Source: Mastigias papua (Eukaryota > Cnidaria > Scyphozoa > Rhizostomeae > Mastigiidae). Taken from it: 64,000 bases of DNA. Within the stretch, counting starts at the first letter, position 1; each line of letters begins with the position of its first letter. Below are positions 1-25,414 of the stretch, piece after piece. Under the pieces are notes generated by a model. That model did not search any database and was not told where the DNA came from. It was given only the letters and a program-made list of their open reading frames with translations. The stretch covers positions 966,701 through 1,030,700 of the forward strand of contig OZ025272.1 of assembly GCA_964019165.1 (NCBI GenBank). The letters are read 5' to 3'. The translations under genes and the position numbers were made by a program.

Positions 1-55
1 ATCCGAAGGTAACATTAATCAAAAAGATATCTGTGTTTAAATTTCAGTTTTCCCT

Positions 56-3000
56 TTATGCTTCGTAAATGTTCTGTCCATAACGTTGAACTGTGTGTCT
101 CTCTCTAACTGGATAACGATGTGGTCTCTGTGCTCTTTGATTTTCTTCCCGATTTTCAGGTGTATTGTTATCATCGAGCAATAAATCATCATCGATATCT
201 CTCTGCAACATAAAATCATAGACTCCATCTGGCAATTTCTTATAGTGTGATATGTTCCTTGTGAGGAAACGTCCATTTCTTTCAACGGTGACACGAGTTC
301 CTTTCATTTTAATGACGCGATATGGATTAGGTACGAATTTCGTAGACAATTTATTTTCCTTTGATTGACGTACAAGAACAGAATCGCCAACTTTAATACT
401 AGATTCTTTTGCCCTTGACCTCTTGTCTGCATATTCTTTCATTCTTTGTTTCGCCTCATCATCCTTTTGCTGTAATGCACGGTGTGACGGTGATGGTTCT
501 TTAGGAGAAATTTCTGGTAGTCTCGTGCGAATTTTCCGGTGAAACAAAAGTTCTGCGGGAGACTTTCCAGTCGTTGAATGAGGAGTAGCACGATAATTTA
601 GCAAAAACGTTTGGAGAACTCTTTTCCAATTCTTATTTTCCACAACGGCCGTTCGAATGGCTTTTTCTAGCGGCTTCATGAAATTTTCCGCTTCCGCGTT
701 CCCGTGCGGCCATAACGGTGTACTTGGCTTGTGTCGCGATCCCAGTTCTTTCATAAAATTATAGAAATCTTTTCCTGGAAATGGCGGTCCATTGTCAGTT
801 TTGATTATTTCGGGTATACCGTGAGTAGCAAAAATTCTTTCCATTTTGGGCAAAGTGGCGGCGGCAGATGTAGAGGTGACAATTTCGACTTCAGGAAAGC
901 GGGAATACGCATCAATGACCACCAGCAGATAGTCTTGACTTGGAAATGGACCACAAAAGTCAATATTAACTGTGTGCCAGGGACTTGGAGGCAATGTTAC
1001 CATTTGTAAAGGCTCAGGAGGACTGTCTGGTCCTGTGGCCTGACATGGAATACATCGTTGTACTATGCTCTCCACAGTCTTGTCAATATTAGGGAACCAA
1101 ATCTTTTCCCTAAGAAGGCGTTTTGTTTTCACAATGCCCTGATGTCCTTCATGAGCAAGTTCGATTGCTTTCTTTCTTAAACTTTGTGGTAAAATCAATC
1201 GTGAACCACGAAGAATCAACTGAGCGTTGTTGTGAACAGTGAGTTCATCTTTCAGCTTGCGAAACAATTTTAATTCATCGACATTAACGGATGAGTTGCT
1301 GACATCTTCCACGGTATGCCAACTGTCGTTTTGAATCAATGTTGCAAGAATGCTCAATGTGGGGTCTTCTGAAGTCTCCTCTTGAATTTCCGTTAAGGTC
1401 ATCGTTTTTGGAACAGCATGGGCAGCTAAAAAATTAACATATGCATCTGCAGATTGGCTAAGATCACTGTTGTTTACATTAGGCCCACTGATATGCCGCG
1501 AAAGAAAATCGGACGGATTTTCGGTTCCTTTGATGTACTTGATATCAAAGTCATAATCTTGTAGACGCAAATACCAGCGCTCGATGCGGGCGGGCGGTTT
1601 CGAAGCAGGATTGTTAAGAATCATTTCTAGCGGTTTACAATCAGTTATGAGTGTAAATTTACCTCCATATAAATATAAATGTAGTCTCTCTATGGCCCAT
1701 ACTATAGCAAGCGCCTCACGCTCCGTCTGAGAATATCTCCGTTCCACATCAGTAAGGGCTCTACTAATATATGCGACACAAGTACGATCGTTCTGATTTA
1801 CTCCACATTGATATAAAATGGCAGACAGTCCAAACGGAGAAGCGTCAGTAACTAATTCTGTGTGCTTTGTTTTATCGAAGTACGACATGACAGGTGAACG
1901 GATCAGCGCGGACTTAACGGCATTAAACGCTTGTTCGTGACAATCTAACCAACGAAAAACAGTATTCTTTTTTGTTAATTCCCGAAGAGGTTGTGTAAGA
2001 TCACTGAAATTCTTTACAAACTTAGAACAATATGTTGCCATACCAAGAAAACTGCGTAGGCCAGTCTGTGTCGTTGGGGCAGGCGCGGCCTTAATAGCAT
2101 GAATTTTTCGCGGATCTGGCGAAATTCCACGAGCTGAGAAAACAAATCCAAAAAAAGTGATTTCGGACTTACTGAATTCACACTTGTCTTGATTGAGCGT
2201 AAGACCTTTCGTAGAAAAACGATGGAAAACCTGTTCAAGTGCTGCATCATGTTCTGCTTGCGTTTTCCCATACACGATCACATCATCACTGAAGTTCATT
2301 GTGCATGGAATATCGCGGATTTGATCTCCAATAGTTTTTTGAAATATTTCACTCGCGGAGCATGTACCAAAATTCAATGTACGGTACCTTCGCAAGCCTT
2401 TATGGGTTTCAAATGTGGTTATGTAGCGACTTTCTTCATCCAGTAATAATTGGTGATAACCAGCGCGTAGATCGAGTTTTGAAAACACAGTAGCTCCATT
2501 AAGCTTATGAACCAGGTCGTCCACTGTCGGTGACGGATGTCGCTCACGCTGAATTGCGCGATTAGCCATTCGCATATCAACGCAAATACGCACGTCCCCA
2601 TCTTTTTTTGGCATGACGACTAGAGGTGATACCCATGGCGTTGGGCCCTCGACTTTCTCGATAATTCCGTCTTTTTCCAGTTTCTCTATGGCAGTTTTGA
2701 CCTTTTGTCGCATGTGAAACGGAATCTTACGGGCAGGCTGGGCAACAGGAGAAACAGTTTGATCAATGTGTAGTTTAAGTTTGAAGTCTTTTAGCTGGCC
2801 TATTCCTTGAAAGAGTTTCGGATATTTCTGAAGTAAACGTGCAACTGACGGGGGGTGTTGCTGTTCTTCCACTTCCGGCATTTTGGTTTCCGAAATTTGC
2901 TGGACATGTATAGTAACAAGGCCAAGGTCTGTTGCTGTTTTGTAGCTAAGAAGACAGACATTGTTACCCTTCACCACATGTATGGCAGCAACGGTGAATT

Positions 3001-4126
3001 TTGATTTCGTTTCCAGGGTGGCTTCAAACTTCCCAATGATAGGTAACTTGTCGGATGCACCATACGCAAATATACGGGTCTTGCATTTTTGCAAAGGAAG
3101 GGGGTGTCCTAACTTCTGAAACGTTAGTTCATCAATAATATTTACAGATGCACCAGTATCCACAGCCATTTGGACATCAATGTTATTGATTTTAACTTTG
3201 GTTTTAGGCGTGGCAGCAGCAGGCAAATTGAGCGTAAATAGATACTCGTCGGATTCTGAATCATCTGAGGAGTCTGGATTGATAATCTGGACAGTTTGAT
3301 TTTGTGCTTTATTGGGCTGATAACGAGCGTTACGGCTAGACGATCTAGAGCCACTACGACACGCAATAGCGAAGTGATTCGTTTTCCCACACTTTTTGCA
3401 TGTTTTTCCACGCGCGGGGCAAGGACCAGTGGCGTGCGGCCAAGACTTACCACAATTTCGGCAATCTTTTGAGGATTGCTTGGGCTGAGTAACAGGTTTG
3501 GTTGGAAATCTACGTCTGGACTTAGGCTTGACAAACTTAACGGTGTCGCGATCTTCGGCGAGGTGAGTAGAGGAAAGTGCATGTTCCAGGCCTGTTGCTT
3601 GCGCGTCACTGACTTCGAATGCACGGCCTTTAGCTAGCAGTTTTTCTAACGTTAAATCGGTTTCTAACAGTGCAAAACGGCGCAAACGTTTAGAATTAGA
3701 ATTTTGACTAATTACAGATTTTACTTCCTTGTCAAGGTCAACAAAAGCACAAGTGGAGGCGAGCTTGCGGAGACGCGTTGCAAACTGGTCGATGTGTTCG
3801 TCGCGTTGCTGAACGGATGTGCGAAATTTGAAAATTTCGTAATCGACGTTGCATTTCGGGGTAAAATATGCATCCAATTTGTCCAGGGCAGTTTGATAAT
3901 CAGAGCTATCACCAGTGTCCGAGAGAGTGTCAAAAATCTCATGCGTAGCCTCTCCAGCTTGATACAAAAGTAGCGCACGTTTCTGGGCCGGATCGGTGAC
4001 ACCCAGGGCGGTGATGTAGGTTTCAAAGCGTTTCTTCCACGTTTTCCAACGTTGGCCAATTGACGTGGGATCGGAGAGCGGATCAAACGGAGAAAGGGAG
4101 CATAAATCAATACGGGCGATAGCCAT
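56..4126 (-). CDS. Gag-Pol polyprotein of the Ty3/gypsy element
   Basis: This is a 1356-residue uninterrupted frame starting at ATG 4126, just after the primer site. Domains in order: a Gag-like region (1-200); two CCHC-type zinc knuckles (222-256); an aspartic protease with DTGAS (323-327); reverse transcriptase (about 480-660) with LDLRAGYHQ and the active-site box FSDD (612-615); RNase H (about 755-870); the HHCC zinc-binding part of integrase (H992, H995, C1025, C1028); and the integrase core with D1056, D1111 and E1147, where the last pair has the canonical D-35-E spacing. A GPY/F-like segment near 1267 and a basic tail follow. All catalytic residues are present. The reverse-transcriptase box departs from the usual YxDD. 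Gag and Pol are fused in one frame, so no ribosomal frameshift is needed. The protein would copy and integrate the element's own RNA. Confidence 0.95.
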   Translation of the reverse strand: MAIARIDLCSLSPFDPLSDPTSIGQRWKTWKKRFETYITALGVTDPAQKRALLLYQAGEATHEIFDTLSDTGDSSDYQTALDKLDAYFTPKCNVDYEIFKFRTSVQQRDEHIDQFATRLRKLASTCAFVDLDKEVKSVISQNSNSKRLRRFALLETDLTLEKLLAKGRAFEVSDAQATGLEHALSSTHLAEDRDTVKFVKPKSRRRFPTKPVTQPKQSSKDCRNCGKSWPHATGPCPARGKTCKKCGKTNHFAIACRSGSRSSSRNARYQPNKAQNQTVQIINPDSSDDSESDEYLFTLNLPAAATPKTKVKINNIDVQMAVDTGASVNIIDELTFQKLGHPLPLQKCKTRIFAYGASDKLPIIGKFEATLETKSKFTVAAIHVVKGNNVCLLSYKTATDLGLVTIHVQQISETKMPEVEEQQHPPSVARLLQKYPKLFQGIGQLKDFKLKLHIDQTVSPVAQPARKIPFHMRQKVKTAIEKLEKDGIIEKVEGPTPWVSPLVVMPKKDGDVRICVDMRMANRAIQRERHPSPTVDDLVHKLNGATVFSKLDLRAGYHQLLLDEESRYITTFETHKGLRRYRTLNFGTCSASEIFQKTIGDQIRDIPCTMNFSDDVIVYGKTQAEHDAALEQVFHRFSTKGLTLNQDKCEFSKSEITFFGFVFSARGISPDPRKIHAIKAAPAPTTQTGLRSFLGMATYCSKFVKNFSDLTQPLRELTKKNTVFRWLDCHEQAFNAVKSALIRSPVMSYFDKTKHTELVTDASPFGLSAILYQCGVNQNDRTCVAYISRALTDVERRYSQTEREALAIVWAIERLHLYLYGGKFTLITDCKPLEMILNNPASKPPARIERWYLRLQDYDFDIKYIKGTENPSDFLSRHISGPNVNNSDLSQSADAYVNFLAAHAVPKTMTLTEIQEETSEDPTLSILATLIQNDSWHTVEDVSNSSVNVDELKLFRKLKDELTVHNNAQLILRGSRLILPQSLRKKAIELAHEGHQGIVKTKRLLREKIWFPNIDKTVESIVQRCIPCQATGPDSPPEPLQMVTLPPSPWHTVNIDFCGPFPSQDYLLVVIDAYSRFPEVEIVTSTSAAATLPKMERIFATHGIPEIIKTDNGPPFPGKDFYNFMKELGSRHKPSTPLWPHGNAEAENFMKPLEKAIRTAVVENKNWKRVLQTFLLNYRATPHSTTGKSPAELLFHRKIRTRLPEISPKEPSPSHRALQQKDDEAKQRMKEYADKRSRAKESSIKVGDSVLVRQSKENKLSTKFVPNPYRVIKMKGTRVTVERNGRFLTRNISHYKKLPDGVYDFMLQRDIDDDLLLDDNNTPENREENQRAQRPHRYPVRERHTVQRYGQNIYEA

Positions 4127-4161
4127 ACTGAAAACAGGAATAAGAGTGGACCAACTTTATA

Positions 4162-4172
4162 CCTCGTCGCCA
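4162..4172 (-). promoter_or_regulatory. primer-binding site matching tRNA-Ser(GCT)
   Basis: On the minus strand this reads TGGCGACGAGG, one base inside the putative LTR end and about 35 bp before the Gag-Pol start. It is complementary to the last 11 bases (CCTCGTCG plus CCA) of metazoan tRNA-Ser(GCT), as I know that tRNA. This is where the tRNA would prime minus-strand DNA synthesis. Confidence 0.75.
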
Positions 4173-4173
4173 A

Positions 4174-4308
4174 TATAATGTCTTGTATAGCCGAGTATAA
4201 GGTCACACGATAAATAGAGACTCCATTGATTTCAGACTCAACATAACTAAAAACGTAGATCAGCAGTACCCAGCAGGTATGCTGTTATTTTACATACGGG
4301 ACATTACA
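4174..4308 (-). repeat. putative 5' LTR of the Ty3/gypsy element
   Basis: This about 135-bp segment abuts the primer-binding site. On the minus strand it begins TGTAATGTC and ends GACATTATA, which are imperfect inverted termini (8 of 9). A shorter reading, TGTC...GACA at 4179-4303, is also possible. Such a short LTR fits the mag group. The matching 3' LTR is outside the window, so the ends cannot be confirmed by identity. Confidence 0.55.
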
Positions 4309-4309
4309 A

Positions 4310-4349
4310 GAACTAACGCACCTGGTACAGAACTAACGTACCTGGTATA
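4310..4349 (+). repeat. two tandem 20-bp copies beside the LTR end
   Basis: Two adjacent copies of a 20-mer (gaactaacgYacctggtaYa) match at 18 of 20 positions. They sit directly outside the putative LTR terminus, so they are either local host repeats or a sign that the LTR extends further than drawn. Confidence 0.6.
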
Positions 4350-7300
4350 GAGTCAGGGGTTGCGAGCGCGAGATAGCCGTGAGACACTTCAACTGCACAT
4401 CTCAATGAAAGAGCTTTTCCCACGTGAATGTGATATCATGTAATTGTGAAGTGTTTTCTACTATCCTAGCTGGCATGTGAAAAGTCAATTTGCTGGAACT
4501 TCGAGCGGATTCTTTCGACGTTTGAGTCTCGGAACTCAGCCTCTGTCAGATATCTCATCTGCCCTAGCTGGTAGTTTCAGTGTTCGTTTTGCAATGCAAG
4601 AGAAGCAGTAAGCATCGCTTCATGCAGCCTATCAATCACCTTTCTCTACATCATTTGAGATGGGCAGTACTCGTGTGTATAAAACTCTGTGTATGCAACT
4701 TTGTAGTAAACGCCAGTTCTGGCCTTGGAAATGCAGTGGTTTATAAAAAACTGTGCCTTCGTTTTGTAGTTCTTGAGCCACAATCTTTGCCAAAAGTTTT
4801 GGAACTCAATAAGTACGTTTTGATTGAACTAAACAGCATCTCCCTCTCCCTTAAAAATTGTTGATTTATACTGGTCTTATACACAGTAGAAATGCCAAAC
4901 TGCTATCAAAGAACTGTCAGATAACAAAATCTTCAGTTCAGCAACTGTTCTTTTGGGGGAGGGGGCGGTGGTTCTTTCTGCTGGATGGGGATCCCATCGT
5001 TATCTTATGAATTGTTTTAGCCAAAGAGTGCTCCAAAGACTTTGGCAGTGATTGTATATTCGCTGAAGCTTTTCTTTTTACTTCGCTTTCAGATAGAGAG
5101 CGCTCCTGTCTCTTAGTGGGTGGCAGGAGAGGTATTTGTGTTTCGTCTAAAAGTAGAGTGACTTAATCAGGACGCTTGAATTCTTGAAAATACTGTAATA
5201 ATTGTGGTATTTTGTTTCATCAATTTAGTGTTATTTTAGCGTTGCTATCTGTGTGACTGCGGCTTCTTTGTAAAGCGAAGTCTCATATAAGAATGGACAG
5301 AACGAGCTAGTTACACCAAAGCTCCTCAAAATATATAACTTTAATTAATTAATGAAAAGGTATTTTCGTATGATCGCCAAGGAGTCGATTATTTACGCCC
5401 ACTTCCACATTGGGAAGACTCTATTTAACGATATATAAATTGAATAACGCGTTTACCGTGGGCTCGACAAAGAATTCCCAACACAAGCGGAGTTTCAAAA
5501 CATAGATTACCGGGTAAGCCATGCATTGTTCCCCTGTGCTGTGTTCGAAATGTGACCTAGTCAAGTTACTTTAGACACATATAAGGTAAAGTGCGAAACC
5601 AATGTGCGTAAATATCTCGTATTCAGCATCTGGAAATGCGTTTCTCGCGATAGTAGAATGCCTGATAACTCGTTAGAGTTTGATCTAAGTGTGTTTGGCT
5701 TGTTAGTGGATAGTGGCGATGGTAAAGGCGAAGTCAAGCAGGTAATGGTTGAATAGATTGAATCTCTTTTGACTCAAGAACAGACCCAGAATTATCTTTC
5801 ATAAACTTTGCTGTTGTTGTTTTGACTAATTTTGTAGGGGTGTTCTTTGTTTTCCGTGTGATCCAGTATAACTGTGGTGTAATCGAAATTTGCGTGTTAC
5901 TTCGTTTCGTCAAGCGATGCTACGAAGATACGCAGGTGATGCTTTCCTGTTACAAGCGAGTTTCACAACAAGAAAAATAAACATTTGACTTTAGCTCGCA
6001 TTGATATTGTGTTCGTCCTTAGGTAGCAGTTTAGGTATCTCATGTACTTAGCCTTCTTTTCGATTGCGCTTCGCCAAGTACAAACAAAATGCTTGGTAAC
6101 TGTACTCTTTGTGAAACTTCTTGATTGTGGTTTTTATCTTCATGTAGATGGCTACACGTAATTTGAACCTAACTAGACCGGTTTTGCAAAGCATTTATTT
6201 GATAATATCTGTATATATAATCCATAGATAATCTTTAAAGTGTTTTTATCCTCGCTATGGAAATCTAGCCCGTGCCTGGCACTCTTGTTGGCCGGAAAAG
6301 TGGCCGAATGTCAAGCCTATTTATTCCATAATTTATGGTGGACATAAGTCCATTCACAAGTCAATTCTGTTAGGCTACTATTTGTTCAAACTGATTTAGA
6401 ATTAGTTACAACACATTCTCACTATCGCATACAGTCTGCTGAGATTTTCTTTGAAAGAACATTGTTGTTAGCTCATGCTTTTCTCATTTGAAATGCAAAG
6501 TTAGCTGCTAGAATACTCACAATATAAATATAGAACGCGTGTTTACTAACAGGATATCGTTATGATATTGAAATATGGTCAGAGTTCTAAGATCATAACC
6601 GATATGAGAACTCGACCATACCCCTGAACAATTAAACTTATTACATAGACGGCCTGATGGCCAGTGGTGTCTTTACCAGCCAATTATAATCAGTGAAAAC
6701 AAGTTCTAGTAGGAGATTGCCAGTCTTCAAAATGCTTCTAACTACCTGTTTTTTGTTTACATCATAAGTTGCCGAACTATAAGCAATGGACATATTCATA
6801 CGAATATCTTGGCTGCATGATAAATCACAAGTTCAGATTGTCTTGGACTTTAGAGAACAGTTTTGTTCAGGAGTGGAGACCTACCATTTATACATAGTTC
6901 GTACACGAATTGCTATCCACTGCATGTAATATTTCAGAATGAAGAGACAGGTGATGTCTACAGCAATTGTTGATTTATATTGAAGCCTGTCATCCTCCAA
7001 ATGTATTCCACTTTATAGGAAGATTCGACTGTTGTTTGGAGCCATTGGCAATACGTGCCAAGATACCCCCAGCTATAGTGTTACTGACACATACATGACC
7101 CTAACTCATAGTTCAAGTATCTTTTGAGGACTTCACTATGTTCAAAATTTAAACTTCGGTATAACTAGCATGGTATCTACTTGCTTTAACGAATTGCTAA
7201 CTGGCACCAAGTGATAGGTGAGAGAGAACCTTAGAGCTGTTGCATATTTGTGGTTTTAGACTATCAGGAGCGCAACACCATCGCTATAACCACAGTCTTA

Positions 7301-8286
7301 GTAATTGAGTGAGTTTTCAATCCAAGCCCGGAAACAGTTCTTTACCTTGTATCAAATTATGATGAAAAATGAACTTAGACAGTAAATGAATAAACTAGTT
7401 AAATCGTTGATTAATGGTTGTTTTGATCGCTTTCTTTTTGCTCCTCAGTATAATTAAGAACGTTATTCATCTACTATCTAATTTGAGATACATTTCAAAA
7501 ATGTTCCTGACTTATTTGATTTGTTGATTGATTATATGATTGGGTGACAGATCGTCTGATTGGTTGTCTGATGATTTGTCGTACTGTCTATTTTCCGTCA
7601 ATGTTTTGCTCTGTTGTGTTTTGCAAATGAACTTACAAAGTCGGTCCTGGGCAATATTCCCTTCTATATTGTTATATGATATGACACTATGTGATATTAC
7701 GTTTTATCATATTATATTATATAATTTTATATTTCATTTTTTAATATTTTTGGTATGTTATGACATATGATGTACTATGTTATGATATTATGTCATGTTT
7801 TATATGATATAGTAAAGTATGATATTATATGGTATAATATTCAATTATATGCAATAATATTTATGGTAAAATACCTGCTTCCAAATACTGATAGCATTTC
7901 CTAATGGAACTGCAATTAATTGGCAATTAGTGTGACGGTCAGTTTACTCGTATGTGCATGATAATATTTATGTATTATTGATCGATATACATTAAGTTTA
8001 TGATGCTATAGCGGCCTAGGCAAACTTTACAATATTTAGATTATCAATATATCTTCGTCACAATCAACTTATCTCATCACTGAGAGCCTTATTTTTCCGC
8101 TACTTCTTATGACCTCTTAAACAATGTAAAATTGACGGTTAAGTTTTCTTCTTTAATTTCTTTTGTTGTATTTATTATAGCATCTCTGTTCCTGTTTTAA
8201 ATTGATATTGTGCTTTCAAGGCCATGTCAAGTGTCATTTCAGCATCATATACTCTTATATAACAAGTTTTGTTTATTGTTTTCCAG
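4350..8286. other. non-coding, probably TTC28 intron 1
   Basis: I see no supported exon here. The TTC28 exon expected before 8287, which should encode the first two N-terminal TPR helices, was looked for by its protein signature and splice phase and not found. The sequence is AT-rich with stops in all frames. Confidence 0.5.
7668..7866. repeat. degenerate AT-rich repeat (tatgatatta-like)
   Basis: About 200 bp is built from irregular variants of TATGATATTA / TATATGATAT. It is low-complexity and has no coding signal. Confidence 0.6.
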
Positions 8287-23971
<15,685 letters not shown>

Positions 23972-24341
23972 TATTACATTTTACTTGTTAGCTTTCAATT
24001 TGGGTCCACACGTACCTCTATAGCTGCAGTGTATTACCAAGAATTCCTCGACGTACATGACATGTAGTGATCAGATTGTTTATTTTGTTTCAGTAATTTA
24101 TTTTTTATAGTGCTCAGAATAGAATTAATGGGCTATATGAAACCAGGAAACTTCTTGAGCTTATAAAAATATTCAATTACTTTGAAATCGATGGATTTTG
24201 TTTACTGCTAAATTTGATGTCATTTCAACAGATTATTTTCATATAGAAACGCCAGCTTTTGAATCTTTGAAATGTTTTTTCATAATTTTCTTACTATTAC
24301 CGCTTTGTTTCCCATCCTAAAAGTCTGGGTTGCTGTCATTC

Positions 24342-24347
24342 AATAAA
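24342..24347 (+). terminator. poly(A) signal candidate for TTC28
   Basis: AATAAA lies 371 bp after the TTC28 stop codon in otherwise non-coding sequence, the first canonical hexamer I see there. Confidence 0.5.
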
Positions 24348-25414
24348 AATAAAAACTAAAAATATGTTCCCAGCTATCAAAGCTAGAATGACTTAAGAGG
24401 GAAACAAGTGATTTGAAAATCTGCTTTAGTTTTTCATTAACCAAATGTATCATTGAATCACCTTATGTACCAGCGTTCTTCTAGGCCTTCTTTATCTAGC
24501 ATTCTTGAATCAACATTCACTGTGTAACGGTATTTGAATTTAGTTAGTACTGCACCAAGATTTCCAGTGTTCATAACGAAATATATTTTGATGCTGGTCT
24601 CATTGCATGTTATACAAGATATGTTATCCTGTAATCCAATGATGTTCATGTCTCATATGACAATTTTAAAGCTAGTCTTTGTCCTGTATATATTTCATCT
24701 AGGCAATTAGTAGCTATTTTGGTAATGAATAGAAACTGTAATGATGAATATTATTGCATTAGAATTTGCAACGTTTATCGTTGAAGTTTTGTAATTGGGA
24801 TGTTGGTAATATATTATTTGCGATTGTCGCTTTTATATATAGTTTTAGGAAATATGTAAATCTTTCTACCTTGTATAATAGCATGTTGTTCTCATTTTAC
24901 TGTAAGTTAATATTGTCCAGTATTCCACATTCTGTGATGAAATGCGATCAACTTTACAGCAGGTTTTTATTTCTCAGCTCGAGTTTTTCTCTCTTTTGCC
25001 TATTTCTTTATTATGATTGTACCACATTTGACGAGAAAGAGCGGAGAATCTTCTACTGTGCTTGAAATTGGATGGATCAGAAAATTTCTGTGGGAATATC
25101 ACTATTGTGTTGAAATCGTTTGCTATGCTTTGTTGCCCTTCAAAAGCTCGGTAGTTTAATTAGTCAAAATTATACAGTTATTTGGAGGACCTTATTTAAA
25201 TGGTTTGCGAGAATCATTTGCTGGCTCTACGTTACAAACAGACACATGAAGAAATTTAATACATCGGCGTACACTTGACAAGAAATCACAGAGCAATCGT
25301 AATAGATTTTTTCTGTTTCGTTAGAAGTATAAGATACCGTGTTGTTACTGACTTAGATTAAACTCTGACGCCAATGCAGGCCTATTTACTTGTTGAAGAA
25401 TTTTAGAGAGGTAC
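24348..25414. other. intergenic region between convergent TTC28 and the DUF229 gene
   Basis: It is AT-rich and I found no coding or RNA feature. The two flanking genes converge on it, so it should hold both 3' ends. One minus-strand AATAAA (plus-strand tttatt near 25005) is about 400 bp past the DUF229 stop. Confidence 0.5.

Larger units (their letters stand above)
1..4308 (-). mobile_element. Ty3/gypsy LTR retrotransposon (mag / K02A2.6-like), cut at its 3' end by the window
   Basis: Reading on the minus strand, the order is a short 5' LTR, a primer-binding site, one long Gag-Pol frame, then about 55 bp of 3' untranslated sequence with a purine-rich stretch (AAAGGGAAAA, near 50-59) before the window ends. 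The domain order protease, reverse transcriptase, RNase H, integrase is that of Ty3/gypsy. The fused single frame without an env gene, the short LTR and the tRNA-Ser primer site suit the mag / K02A2.6-like group. The 3' LTR should begin just left of position 1, so LTR identity and insertion age cannot be read here. With no stop or frameshift in 1356 codons, the copy looks recent. Confidence 0.93.

Noticed and set aside
5658..5741. Possible alternative first exon of TTC28 (28 codons, then cag/gtaatg)
   Set aside because: It is phase-compatible with 8287, but it has no similarity to TTC28 and would omit the first TPRs. A transcript would be needed to support it.
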